DNA of 28,681 nucleotides, from contig JBCDGZ010000106.1 of assembly GCA_038750655.1 (NCBI GenBank), positions 1 to 28,681 of the forward strand. The letters are read 5' to 3'. The notes beneath the pieces were generated by a model. The model did no database searches and had not been told where the DNA came from. It worked only from the letters and a program-made list of their open reading frames with translations. Position 1 is the first letter of the stretch. Every line of letters begins with the position of its first letter. Shown one piece after another: positions 7,883 through 16,388 of this stretch. The position numbers and the translations under genes are program-made. Source of the DNA: JBCDGZ01 sp038750655. GTDB taxonomy: Bacteria; Bacteroidota; Bacteroidia; Chitinophagales; Saprospiraceae.

Positions 7883-10800
7883 ATGATGCACACATTACGT
7901 ATTACCGTTCTCACCGTCCCATTACTGATTTTAAGTCTTACATTGGGTGCCCAGTCTCTCCAACTGGAACCCATCTCCACTTATTCCACTGGTATTTTTG
8001 ACGAAGGAGCTGCCGAAATCGTTGCGCACGACGCCGAAGGCCAGCGGCTATTTTTCACCAATTCTGACAACGGCTCTATTGACGTGCTGGACATTAATGA
8101 TCCAGCCAATCCAACGCTTATTCAGCAGCTCGACATCTCTCCCTATGGCGGAGGTATCAACAGTGTAGCTGTTTTCAAAAATCTGGTCGCTGCCGCTGTT
8201 GAAAATGACAATGCACAGGAAAACGGCCAGATCGTATTTTTCGATACTGACGGTAACTTCCTCCGTTCTATCGAGGCCGGGCCATTACCCGATATGGTTA
8301 CCTTTAGCCCTGATGGTACCAAGGTGCTCTCGGCCAACGAAGGCGAGCCCGATGATGATTATGTCGTTGATCCCGAAGGATCGGTGACGCTGGTGGACCT
8401 CTCGGCTGGTATCGACGCCGCTACGGCTACTCAGATTACCTTTGATGCGTTTAATGATCAAAAGGCTGCTCTGATGAATCGGGGGATTCGCATCTTCGGC
8501 AATGATGGAGCAGTCACTGTAGCGCAGGACTTGGAGCCTGAGTTTATCAGTGTGAGCCCTGACAATGCACTGGCCTACGTCGCCCTACAGGAAAACAATG
8601 CCTTGGCCGTTATCGACATCGCAGCAGCGGAGGTCGTAGATATTTTGCCGCTCGGTTACAAGGACCACCTGAAGGGGGAAGCAACATTGAAAGAATATTT
8701 GCTGAACGAAATTCCTTGGTGGCCCGACCTGGGCACGCCCGTCTACGGTGGCCCAACAGTTAAGCTAGGGGGCTTCTCTGGCCTCTACTACGACCCGATT
8801 ACTTCTACAGCTAACCAATTGTCTTTCTGGGCAATCCCCGATCGCGGACCGAATGATGCTACCGTTAGCGGAGCCCTTGCTGGTACTTCTCAGAATCTGC
8901 GTCCTTTCAAATTGCCTAATTACCAAGCTCGTATCGAAAAGTTGATCTACATTAGAAGTTTGGATCAATTTTTTATCGATGCCAATCCCATCTTTCTCAG
9001 ACGTGCTGATGGTACGCCCATCTCTGGCCGTGGTAATATTCCTGGTCACGATGAGGTGCCCGTGACACAGACGGATGCCAACGTATTTACCAATGCTGAT
9101 TACAACATCAATGGCGTGAACTACCACGAACTGGAATACGACCGTTTCGGCGGCGATTTCGAGGGTATCGTGAGAACCCCTGATTTTACTTACTGGATGT
9201 GCGATGAGTACCGTCCGGCCATCTACCACTTCGATGCCAACGGCGTGATGATCGATCGCTTTGTGCCCGAAGGGACTTCGCTGCTCGGTGACACTCCACA
9301 GCCTGCTGGCTTCTACGGTACGGAGAGCCTGCCAGAGGTCTACAACAAGCGCCGCGCGAACCGTGGTTTCGAAGCTTTGGCCTATGACACGGATCGCAAT
9401 GTTCTCTACGCTTTTATCCAAACACCACTCTACAATCCTGATAATCAGACCCGTAATAACTCTGATGTGATCCGTATCTTAGGGGTTGATCCAGCGAATG
9501 GTCAGCCAGTAGAGGAGTACGTGTACTTGTTGGAAAGAAACCGTGAGTCTGGCGTAGGCATGAGCCGTGTGGACAAGATCGGCGATGCAGTTTACAAAGG
9601 CAATGGCAGTTTTTACATCCTAGAGCGGGATTCTAGTACGCCGAATGATGGAACTACAGGTAAAAAATACATCTTCGAATTCCGACTTGACGGAGCTACC
9701 AATATCCTGGGTACGGCGCTGTCCACCAAGATTGGTTCAACGGGTCCAGATGATAAAACCCTGGAAATGATGACTGCCGATGAGCTGGTCACTGCCGGTA
9801 TCCGCCCCGTCCACAAGACCAAGGTCGTCAACCTCCCTTCTATCGGCTATCTGCCCAGCGATAAACCAGAGGGCCTTGCACTACTGCCTGACGGCGGCCT
9901 AGTGGTCCTCAACGACAACGATTTCGGCCTGGCCGGTGCGGGGGTTTCTGATGCTATTTCTATGGGTTTCATCACCTTCAATGGCAACTACGGATATGAT
10001 GCCAGCGACAGAACCAGCACCATCGACATCAAGCCTCAGCACACACAAGGGATGTACCAGCCAGATGCTATCGCTTCTTACTCCGTAAACGGCCAAAACT
10101 ACATCGTTACGGCCAACGAGGGCGATTCCCGCGATTATGATGGCTATTCGGAAGAAGGGCGAGTAGATGACCTCGATCTAGACGATACGTTCTTCGCGAT
10201 GCCTAATTTTATGCAGCAAGAAGAAAATCTGGGCCGGGTAAAAACCACCTTTGCCAATGGTGACATTGATGGCGATGGCCTGCACGAGATCATCTATTCT
10301 TACGGTGCGCGCTCTTTCTCCATCTGGGATGAAAACGGCAACCTGGTCTTCGACAGCGGCGATGATTTCGAGCAAATCCTACTACAGGAAGATCCTGACC
10401 ACTTCAACAGCACCAACGACGATAATGATTCTTTCAAGAACCGTAGTGATGACAAAGGTGCGGAGCCAGAGGCGGTGACGATTGCTGAGCACAATGGCAG
10501 AACCTACGCGCTGATCGGTCTGGAACGCATTGGTGGCATTATGATCTACGATGTGACGGACCCCTTGCAGCCTTCTTACGTCAGCTATATCAACAATCGC
10601 AATTTTGATGCAGATGAGGAAAGTGTCGAAACTGGAGATTTGGGGGTTGAGGACATCATTTACATTGATGTGGCGGACAGTCCGACAGGGGAAGCCCTGG
10701 TGGTGACGGCCAATGAGGTGAGCGGTACGATTTCGATCTTCGGAACGGATGCTTCACAGAACAGTGTAGCCAGCCGCAATAGCTTTGGGGCGGAGACCAA

Positions 10801-11065
10801 GGGACTGACGGGCGTCAGCGCCTTCCCGAATCCATTTGATCAGCAATTGCAGATAAATTATGAGATGGAGGCCGAAGGCCAGGTGGCGATTTGGTTAACG
10901 GATGCCCTGGGGGCCCAGCGCCAGCTCTTGTTCAGCGCCCAGCAGGTCGTAGGCAACCATCAGTTAGAGATCGATGCCGAAACCTTGCAATTGGCCGCGG
11001 GTATTTATTTCGTTAGTATCGAAAGTGCCGATAAGCTACAAACCCTTTCCGTTATTAAGAGATAG
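7883..11065 (+). CDS. T9SS secreted choice-of-anchor I protein with inserted phytase-like esterase domain
   Basis: A secreted protein of 1060 residues. The signal peptide ends near residue 23 (LGAQS). Residues about 25-256 are the first half of a choice-of-anchor I beta-propeller (MVTFSPDGTKVLSANEGEPD). A domain of the "esterase-like activity of phytase" family then interrupts it at about 260-680 (GGFSGLYYDPITSTANQLSF). The propeller resumes around 726 with QPDAIASYSVNGQNYIVTAN and EGDSRDY and runs to about 960. The end (about 978-1060, FPNPFDQQLQINYE through LAAGIYFVSIES) is a T9SS type A sorting domain. Acidic loops such as DGDIDGDGLHEI-type runs suggest calcium binding. Hydrolysis of phosphate esters at the cell surface is inferred from family names only. 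Two ATGs start the frame; the first is used. A strong terminator follows. Confidence 0.88.
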   Translation: MMHTLRITVLTVPLLILSLTLGAQSLQLEPISTYSTGIFDEGAAEIVAHDAEGQRLFFTNSDNGSIDVLDINDPANPTLIQQLDISPYGGGINSVAVFKNLVAAAVENDNAQENGQIVFFDTDGNFLRSIEAGPLPDMVTFSPDGTKVLSANEGEPDDDYVVDPEGSVTLVDLSAGIDAATATQITFDAFNDQKAALMNRGIRIFGNDGAVTVAQDLEPEFISVSPDNALAYVALQENNALAVIDIAAAEVVDILPLGYKDHLKGEATLKEYLLNEIPWWPDLGTPVYGGPTVKLGGFSGLYYDPITSTANQLSFWAIPDRGPNDATVSGALAGTSQNLRPFKLPNYQARIEKLIYIRSLDQFFIDANPIFLRRADGTPISGRGNIPGHDEVPVTQTDANVFTNADYNINGVNYHELEYDRFGGDFEGIVRTPDFTYWMCDEYRPAIYHFDANGVMIDRFVPEGTSLLGDTPQPAGFYGTESLPEVYNKRRANRGFEALAYDTDRNVLYAFIQTPLYNPDNQTRNNSDVIRILGVDPANGQPVEEYVYLLERNRESGVGMSRVDKIGDAVYKGNGSFYILERDSSTPNDGTTGKKYIFEFRLDGATNILGTALSTKIGSTGPDDKTLEMMTADELVTAGIRPVHKTKVVNLPSIGYLPSDKPEGLALLPDGGLVVLNDNDFGLAGAGVSDAISMGFITFNGNYGYDASDRTSTIDIKPQHTQGMYQPDAIASYSVNGQNYIVTANEGDSRDYDGYSEEGRVDDLDLDDTFFAMPNFMQQEENLGRVKTTFANGDIDGDGLHEIIYSYGARSFSIWDENGNLVFDSGDDFEQILLQEDPDHFNSTNDDNDSFKNRSDDKGAEPEAVTIAEHNGRTYALIGLERIGGIMIYDVTDPLQPSYVSYINNRNFDADEESVETGDLGVEDIIYIDVADSPTGEALVVTANEVSGTISIFGTDASQNSVASRNSFGAETKGLTGVSAFPNPFDQQLQINYEMEAEGQVAIWLTDALGAQRQLLFSAQQVVGNHQLEIDAETLQLAAGIYFVSIESADKLQTLSVIKR

Positions 11066-11095
11066 ACACCTGAGATACCAACTTATTAACTCAGT

Positions 11096-11129
11096 CGGAG
11101 CCTTGCCCTTATGCAAGGCTCCGTTTTTT
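11096..11129 (+). terminator. Rho-independent terminator
   Basis: An 11-base-pair perfect stem CGGAGCCTTGC / GCAAGGCTCCG with a 6-base loop is followed by six T. It lies 30 bases after the stop of the choice-of-anchor I gene and ends that transcript. Confidence 0.93.
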
Positions 11130-11156
11130 GTTAATAGAAATGCCAAAGGATTACCT

Positions 11157-11164
11157 TATCTTTG
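11157..11164 (+). promoter_or_regulatory. Possible -7 box for the 11254 gene
   Basis: TATCTTTG is a perfect TAnnTTTG match behind the terminator and 90 bases ahead of the next ATG. A -33 TTG at the right spacing is not visible (the nearest, 11128-11130, is 26 bases away), so this is tentative. The leader it would create contains an inverted repeat GAGGCC (11175-11180) / GGCCTC (11212-11217). Confidence 0.4.
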
Positions 11165-11253
11165 ATTGTTGCTGGAGGCCGGTGATGATTAACTTTTCAT
11201 TAAGACTTTCGGGCCTCGTTTTGGCGTTCCTACGGTAGATAAACCATGTTAAT

Positions 11254-12894
11254 ATGAGCAAAATCCTCTGTTATCCCATCCTAATCCTTAGCCTTATACT
11301 GGCTGTTTCTCCTCTCTATGCACAAAATGATCCTGATATTCCGGCCGATATTAAGTGGGGGCCAGAGATGAAAGAACCGGGTAATTCTATGATCACCAAA
11401 ATCATCGGAACGACGCCCAAGGGGTTTTATACCTTACGGGAAAAGACGGGTGGAGGTCTAGGTGATAATGGTACGACCAAAATTCGCTTGGAGTACTACA
11501 ACAATGATATGAAGATCATGAAGTCCAACGAGATTGCGTTGAAGTACAAGAGTAAAAAAATGAGCTTCGAGGATGTTTTTTTTCTCAATGGCAAAATCTA
11601 TCTGTTTTCCTCTTTTCATAATGAAGCCAAGAAGAAAAACTACCTCTTTATGCAGGAGGTGAGCATCCGCAGTCTGGCTCCACGCAAGAACCTGAAGTTG
11701 TTGGCCGAAATGGATACGCGCAACAAAAAACGGGGAATTTTTGACAATCACATCTCTCGTGATAGCTCTAAAATATTGATCTACAATCAATTGCCCTACA
11801 AAAAGAAACAGCCGGAGCGTTTTGCTCTACGGGTTTATGATAATGAATTTAATGAACTGTGGAATCGCGATATTAGTCTGCCTTACAACGATGAAAAGTT
11901 TTCGATTGAAGAATATCAGGTAGATAATAACGGTAATGTTTTCCTCCTAGGGGTCATCTACGAGGATAAATCGCGGGTGCGACGCAATGGCCGACCGACC
12001 TATGAATACACGATTCTTACCTATACTGAGGATGGTGAAGATGCTCAAGAATATAAAATCCGACTCGATCAGGAATTCCTGACGGATATGACCTTCCGGG
12101 TCGCTGACAATGGGGACCTGGTCTGCTCAGGCTTTTATTCTGAGCGAGGAACCTACAGTGTCAAAGGCACCTGCTTCTTCCGCATTGATACAGAAAGTAA
12201 AGAGATTTACAATTTGAACCTTAAAGAATTCGATTTCGATTTTATCACGGAATACCTCTCTGATAAGAAAAAGGAAAAACTGAAAAACGCAGAGCGCAAG
12301 GGCAACAAGAAAAAAGCTCCGGAACTCTACCGCTACTCCCTGGACAAGCTGATCCTGCGGAGCGACGGAGGCGCCTTGCTAATTGCGGAGCAGTACTTCG
12401 TACAAATTCGAGACAACTTCGATCGTTTCAACCCCGCCTTCGGCGGCTTCGATCCCTATTGGAACGGGGTTCGCAACCAAGATTACCTCTACAATTATAA
12501 CGACATCATCATCGTGAATATCCGCCCCGATGGTGAAATTGAATGGACCGGGCGCATTCCTAAACGACAGGTAACAGTCAACGACGGCGGCTATTTCTCC
12601 TCTTACGCCATGTCCATCATCCGCGATAAGATTTACTTTGTCTACAATGATAATGGCCGCAACTTCGAGGAAGCCAACAGCGATCGCATCTACAGCTACA
12701 ATGGCAAATACTCGGTCATCGCCCTGACGGAGCTTAACCGGGATGGTAGTATGATTACTTATCCACTGTTCAGCAATGCGGAAGCGGAGATCATCACGCG
12801 ACCAAAAATTTGCAAACAAATTGGTAAAAAAGACATGGTGATTTATGGAGAACGAGGTAGGAAGTATAAATTTGCCAGTCTTCAATTCAATTAA
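11254..12894 (+). CDS. Uncharacterised exported protein
   Basis: A 546-residue protein with a clear signal peptide (MSKILCYPILILSLILAVSP, cleavage near YAQ at residue 24). I do not recognise the family. The mature part alternates short strands with polar turns and many Tyr, Asp and Arg residues (FALRVYDNEFNELWNRDISL, VDNNGNVFLLGVIYEDKS, YTILTYTEDGEDAQEYKIRL), which looks like a beta-propeller with repeated blades. A very basic Lys-rich segment lies around 340-358 (KKKEKLKNAERKGNKKK). There is no T9SS sorting domain and no lipobox, so the product is probably periplasmic. It has its own upstream region behind a terminator. purN starts 32 bases after it, so the two may be co-transcribed, with no obvious functional link. 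Confidence 0.75.
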   Translation: MSKILCYPILILSLILAVSPLYAQNDPDIPADIKWGPEMKEPGNSMITKIIGTTPKGFYTLREKTGGGLGDNGTTKIRLEYYNNDMKIMKSNEIALKYKSKKMSFEDVFFLNGKIYLFSSFHNEAKKKNYLFMQEVSIRSLAPRKNLKLLAEMDTRNKKRGIFDNHISRDSSKILIYNQLPYKKKQPERFALRVYDNEFNELWNRDISLPYNDEKFSIEEYQVDNNGNVFLLGVIYEDKSRVRRNGRPTYEYTILTYTEDGEDAQEYKIRLDQEFLTDMTFRVADNGDLVCSGFYSERGTYSVKGTCFFRIDTESKEIYNLNLKEFDFDFITEYLSDKKKEKLKNAERKGNKKKAPELYRYSLDKLILRSDGGALLIAEQYFVQIRDNFDRFNPAFGGFDPYWNGVRNQDYLYNYNDIIIVNIRPDGEIEWTGRIPKRQVTVNDGGYFSSYAMSIIRDKIYFVYNDNGRNFEEANSDRIYSYNGKYSVIALTELNRDGSMITYPLFSNAEAEIITRPKICKQIGKKDMVIYGERGRKYKFASLQFN

Positions 12895-12926
12895 CCCCTC
12901 AAGTAATTACCTCTTTGACAAAACGA

Positions 12927-13496
12927 ATGAACAACATTGCCATCTTTGCCTCCGGCCGCGGAAGCAACGCTCGAACTATTATCGAGCATTTTAAGGATCA
13001 CGATACGATACGGGTTGCCCTTATCGTTTCTAATAAACCCCACGCCCCCGTGCTGGACATCGCCAGAGAACATCAAATCCCCTATTTGGTTATTGACCGT
13101 GCATTTTTCTATCAAACAGAGAACATTTTAGAAAAATTTACGATATATCATATCAACTTCCTGGTGTTGGCGGGCTTTTTGTGGCTTATTCCTGAATACC
13201 TCGTCCGCGCATTTGATAAAAGGATGATCAATATCCATCCGGCCTTACTCCCCAAATATGGGGGCAAAGGAATGTACGGGATGCATGTACATCGTGCGGT
13301 GAAAGCAGCCAAAGAATCCTATTCTGGCATCACCATCCACTATGTCAATGAGCACTATGATGAGGGACAGGCGATCTTCCAGGCCCAATGCGCCATCGCC
13401 GAAACCGACGAAGCGGAAGACATTGCCAAAAAGGTCCAGCAACTTGAACACCAGCATTTTGCACAAGTAATTGAAGAACTGTTGACCAAACACTGA
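12927..13496 (+). CDS. purN: Phosphoribosylglycinamide formyltransferase
   Basis: PurN transfers a formyl group from 10-formyltetrahydrofolate to GAR in step three of purine synthesis, in the cytoplasm. The 189-residue protein is normal in size for the family. It begins with the nucleotide-binding loop ASGRGSNARTII. It carries the catalytic motif INIHPALLPKYGG, with the Asn and His that contact the formyl folate, and a downstream Asp in YDEGQAIF. ATG 12927 is preferred to the in-frame TTG at 12915 because MNNIAIFASGRGSN puts the first beta strand exactly at the start. The next gene begins 4 bases after the stop, so it is very probably in the same transcript, although the pairing makes no metabolic sense. 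Confidence 0.92.
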   Translation: MNNIAIFASGRGSNARTIIEHFKDHDTIRVALIVSNKPHAPVLDIAREHQIPYLVIDRAFFYQTENILEKFTIYHINFLVLAGFLWLIPEYLVRAFDKRMINIHPALLPKYGGKGMYGMHVHRAVKAAKESYSGITIHYVNEHYDEGQAIFQAQCAIAETDEAEDIAKKVQQLEHQHFAQVIEELLTKH

Positions 13497-13500
13497 TACC

Positions 13501-15576
13501 ATGAAATATTTCCTGCTCTTATTGCTGATCGGCTGTAGTCTATCTCCAGCCGCCCTCGCTCAAGAAAACTGGCGCAAACTGGTCAAAAAAGGCGAACTCC
13601 GATTTGAGCAGGCCAACTTTACTCAGGCTGCTGAATTTTACTACAGCGCCTGGCAGCAAAAAAAGAGTAAAACGGAATACCTCTACCGGGCCGGCGAATG
13701 CTACGCCAATCAACGCAACTACCAAAAGGCCAGCCAAATTTTTGGTGAACTGCTCAAAGAACGTACGAAGTTCCCCCTCGCTCCATTTTATTATGCCCAA
13801 TCCCTCAAACAAGAAGGTAAATACGAAATCGCGGAGGTCGCCTTTCAGGATTTTATACAAAATTATGGAGGAAACGATAAGGAGGACATGCAAAAGCGGG
13901 TGGACAATGAGCTATTGGGCTGCCAACTGGGCCTAAAGGCCAGCGAAGCACTACCGCCCAACGCCGTCGTCCTCGAAAATCCAGGCGAGAACATCAACAC
14001 CGTCGCCACAGAATTTGCCCCCGTCCCCTTCTCCGATGATATTCTCTATTTCAGCTCCAATATGAAGAAAAAGAAGGTGCACATCTACCGCTCCCAACGC
14101 AAAGCGGGCACCTGGACCAATGCCGTAGAACCCGTATTTCCCAATATGCCCGACGGCCACTTCGGCAACGGGACCTTCACCCCCGACGGCAAACGCTTTT
14201 AATTCACCAACAGCCGGGCCGACCGCTACTGGAACGGCAACTATTCCGAGTGTGACCTCTACGTGACCAGCAGAGAAGGCAATGCCTGGACGGAACCCCG
14301 AAAACTTCGCGATTACATCAAAATGGATGGCAAAACTGCCACTCAACCCTTTGTGACCCACATCGATGACAAAGAAATTCTGTATTACGTCACCAATCGT
14401 GTCGGTGGTCAAGGTGGAATGGACATCTGGTATACAACCCGCGAAATAGACAGCGAAGACTTTGATTTTACCCTCCCACAAAATGCTGGCCCAACCATTA
14501 ATACTCCCGGCGATGAGGTGACGCCTTACTATGATGTGAGAGAGCAAACCCTCTACTTCAGCTCTAATGGCCACCCCTCGGTTGGAGGGCTGGATGTCTA
14601 CAAAGCTAAAGGGGCCGAAGAAAACTGGGAAGAAGCCGAGCGCCTCCCAACGCCGTTCAACTCTAGTGCCGATGATTATTATTTCCATCGCAATAAGTCT
14701 GGAACGGGGGGCTTTCTAGTCTCTAACCGCCTCTTTGACCTGGAAAAAATAGAAACGACTCAGGATGATATTTTCACCTTCTCTAGCCCGATGAGCATTC
14801 CGTTTGTTCTGGGGAAATTGTGGGATAAAGAAAACCAGGAAATCATGCGAGAGGTACGGGTAGCTCTTTACGAGATTAAGGACCGGGGGAAAAAGCGACT
14901 GTTGAATGCTCAAATATTCAAAGAGGGCAGCTTCGAATTCGGCCTGCTGGCTAATCGGAATTATCGGCTGGTGGCGACCAAGAGAGGCTACGCTCCTAGC
15001 ACGGTTGAATTCAACACCAACGACCCTCAAGCCGCCAATAGTTATCAGTTGGATATTGAACTGGACCAAGCCGGCCTGGCCAGCAGTGGGGAATTGAAAG
15101 AACCTGTTTTCCAACAGTCCAAATCCCAAAAATTGCCCACCACCCAGACTACTGACGACAAGACAAACAAAATCGACAACAGTACTGCATCGCTCGAAGA
15201 GCGACCAGTGATGACTTCTTCGAAATCAACCTATACTTCGCCCACTAACAGTACTACTCAAGCTGCTTCCTCCCCAAAGCCTCGCTACAAGCGTTATGAT
15301 GTTAGCTCTGATGCTCCCAAGCACCAGGGTATCTACTACAAGGTTCAATTCACGGTTGTCGTAGGCTACAACGAATCAAATCCGATTTTCGACAAGGTAA
15401 GGGATAAGGGACGACTGGATACAGAATTCATCAAAGAGAAAGGCTGGACGCGGGTACTGCTCGCCGACTTTTTCTCCGTCACAGAGGCCCGTCGTCTCTC
15501 GGAGGAGCTGCGCCAGCTGGGATTCCCCGATGCATTCATCGTCAAATACCGCAATGGAAGGCGGCTTTCCTACTGA
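13501..15576 (+). pseudogene. TPR-PD40-SPOR envelope protein (PorE-like layout), interrupted by one in-frame TAA
   Basis: The frame reads through 691 codons except for TAA at 14200-14202. Domains in order: signal peptide (1-21, ending ALAQ); TPR-like helices (about 22-130); PD40/WD40-like blades (about 150-430, e.g. DDILYFSSNMKKKK and QTLYFSSNGHPSVGG); a carboxypeptidase-regulatory-like domain (about 433-530); a Ser/Thr-rich linker (about 535-605); and a C-terminal SPOR domain (about 610-690, YYKVQFTVVVGYNESN). The stop falls inside the PD40 motif TPDGKRF-stop-FTNSR, where relatives have Tyr, so one substitution in TAT or TAC explains it. The sequence after the stop is undamaged. It may be a recent nonsense mutation, a sequencing error, or readthrough. 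The translated fragment alone is 233 residues (13501-14202); a GTG restart at 14263 would lack a signal peptide. Intact, the protein would be periplasmic and peptidoglycan-bound. Confidence 0.8.
14200..14202 (+). other. In-frame TAA stop inside the PD40 domain
   Basis: The context is CGC TTT TAA TTC ACC AAC, read as R-F-stop-F-T-N. The frame continues open for 457 further codons with PD40, regulatory-like and SPOR domains. No shift of frame is needed to rejoin the two halves, so this is a point change rather than an indel. Confidence 0.9.
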
Positions 15577-15600
15577 TCCCAACTGGCTATTAGGTAGCTA

Positions 15601-16203
15601 TTAAGCCGTACCAGCAGCAGCTTCCGCCAGTTGCGCAATGGTCCCCTCAGCCCGTTGTAGAGCTGCCTCTTTGCCGAACATCAACTGGGTGGCATCTATA
15701 AAGTGAATGTCTGTAATTCCTAAAAAGGTCAAAAACTGCTTCACATAGTCAGAAGCAAAATCAATCTCACTCCTAAACCCCGTACCGCCACTAGCAACGA
15801 CTACGTAAGCCTTCTTGCCTTCCAACAAACCTTTGGGGCCTTCCTCCGAGTATTTAAAAGTAACCCCCACTCGGGCAATCAAATCAAAGTAAGCCTTCAT
15901 CGCACCAGGAACCCCGAAATTGTAAATGGGTACACCAAATACCAAAGTATCCGCCTCCTGCCACTCCTGGACATAGCGATCAGATTCAGAAAGCAACTGC
16001 TTTTGTTCTTCGCTCAAATCCGCGGGCGGCGTGTAGAAAGCCGTTACCATGTCTTCACTAATCAGCGATACTCCTTTGCTGAGGTCGCGCTCCACGATTT
16101 GATCGTGCTCAGTGGTGATGCTGTTGATAAATTTTTCAACCATTTGTCTACTTACAGACTGCGCTATATCTTTCACGCTAGCGTTAATCTTCAGAATTTT
16201 CAT
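15601..16203 (-). CDS. azoR: FMN-dependent NADH:quinone oxidoreductase / azoreductase
   Basis: AzoR is a cytoplasmic flavodoxin-fold enzyme that reduces quinones and azo compounds with NADH through bound FMN, commonly as protection against electrophiles. The 200-residue length fits. Visible marks are the N-terminal strand and phosphate loop (MKILKINASVKDIAQSVSRQ), the FMN-contacting VFGVPIYNFGVPGAMKAYFD, and the glycine-rich loop VVASGGTGFRS. It is convergent with the SPOR-protein gene, with 24 bases between stops. Upstream lies a 28-base near-perfect palindrome (16257-16284), a likely operator. The gene before it on the same strand ends at 16389, leaving a 185-base gap, so azoR probably has its own promoter. 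Confidence 0.9.
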   Translation of the reverse strand: MKILKINASVKDIAQSVSRQMVEKFINSITTEHDQIVERDLSKGVSLISEDMVTAFYTPPADLSEEQKQLLSESDRYVQEWQEADTLVFGVPIYNFGVPGAMKAYFDLIARVGVTFKYSEEGPKGLLEGKKAYVVVASGGTGFRSEIDFASDYVKQFLTFLGITDIHFIDATQLMFGKEAALQRAEGTIAQLAEAAAGTA

Positions 16204-16256
16204 TGTGTTAACTGTTTTAAAGTGGTTAAATTAATTTAGAATGACTGTTCTCAATT

Positions 16257-16284
16257 AATAATCGATGTTATAACATTGATTATT
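16257..16284. promoter_or_regulatory. 28-base near-perfect palindrome upstream of azoR, candidate operator
   Basis: The left half begins AATAATCGATGTTA and the right half is TAACATTGATTATT; only one position (16264/16277) breaks the symmetry. It ends 54 bases before the azoR start codon. It is AT-rich, not followed by a T run, and so looks like a binding site for a dimeric regulator rather than a terminator. On the minus strand a TTG just downstream (16255-16253) and TAATTTAA 18 bases on could form a weak promoter next to it. Confidence 0.55.
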
Positions 16285-16388
16285 GTGTAAGGTTTAATAA
16301 TTTTAGAAAAATTTAGAGTATAGCAGCAATTTCTAGGGGAATAACTTGCGGTTGAAGAGTGATTTGGGGAGTGGACAACACAAAATAT

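Noticed and set aside
8765..9421. 218-codon minus-strand frame inside the choice-of-anchor I gene
   Set aside because: Antisense to a clear phytase-like domain and without promoter or family resemblance.
12915..12926. TTG start for purN
   Set aside because: ATG 12927 begins exactly at the first beta strand of the fold and is a better codon.
13951..14688. 245-codon minus-strand frame crossing the TAA stop of the PD40 gene
   Set aside because: Its translation is Val/Gly-rich shadow sequence, whereas the plus strand encodes recognisable PD40 repeats on both sides of the stop.
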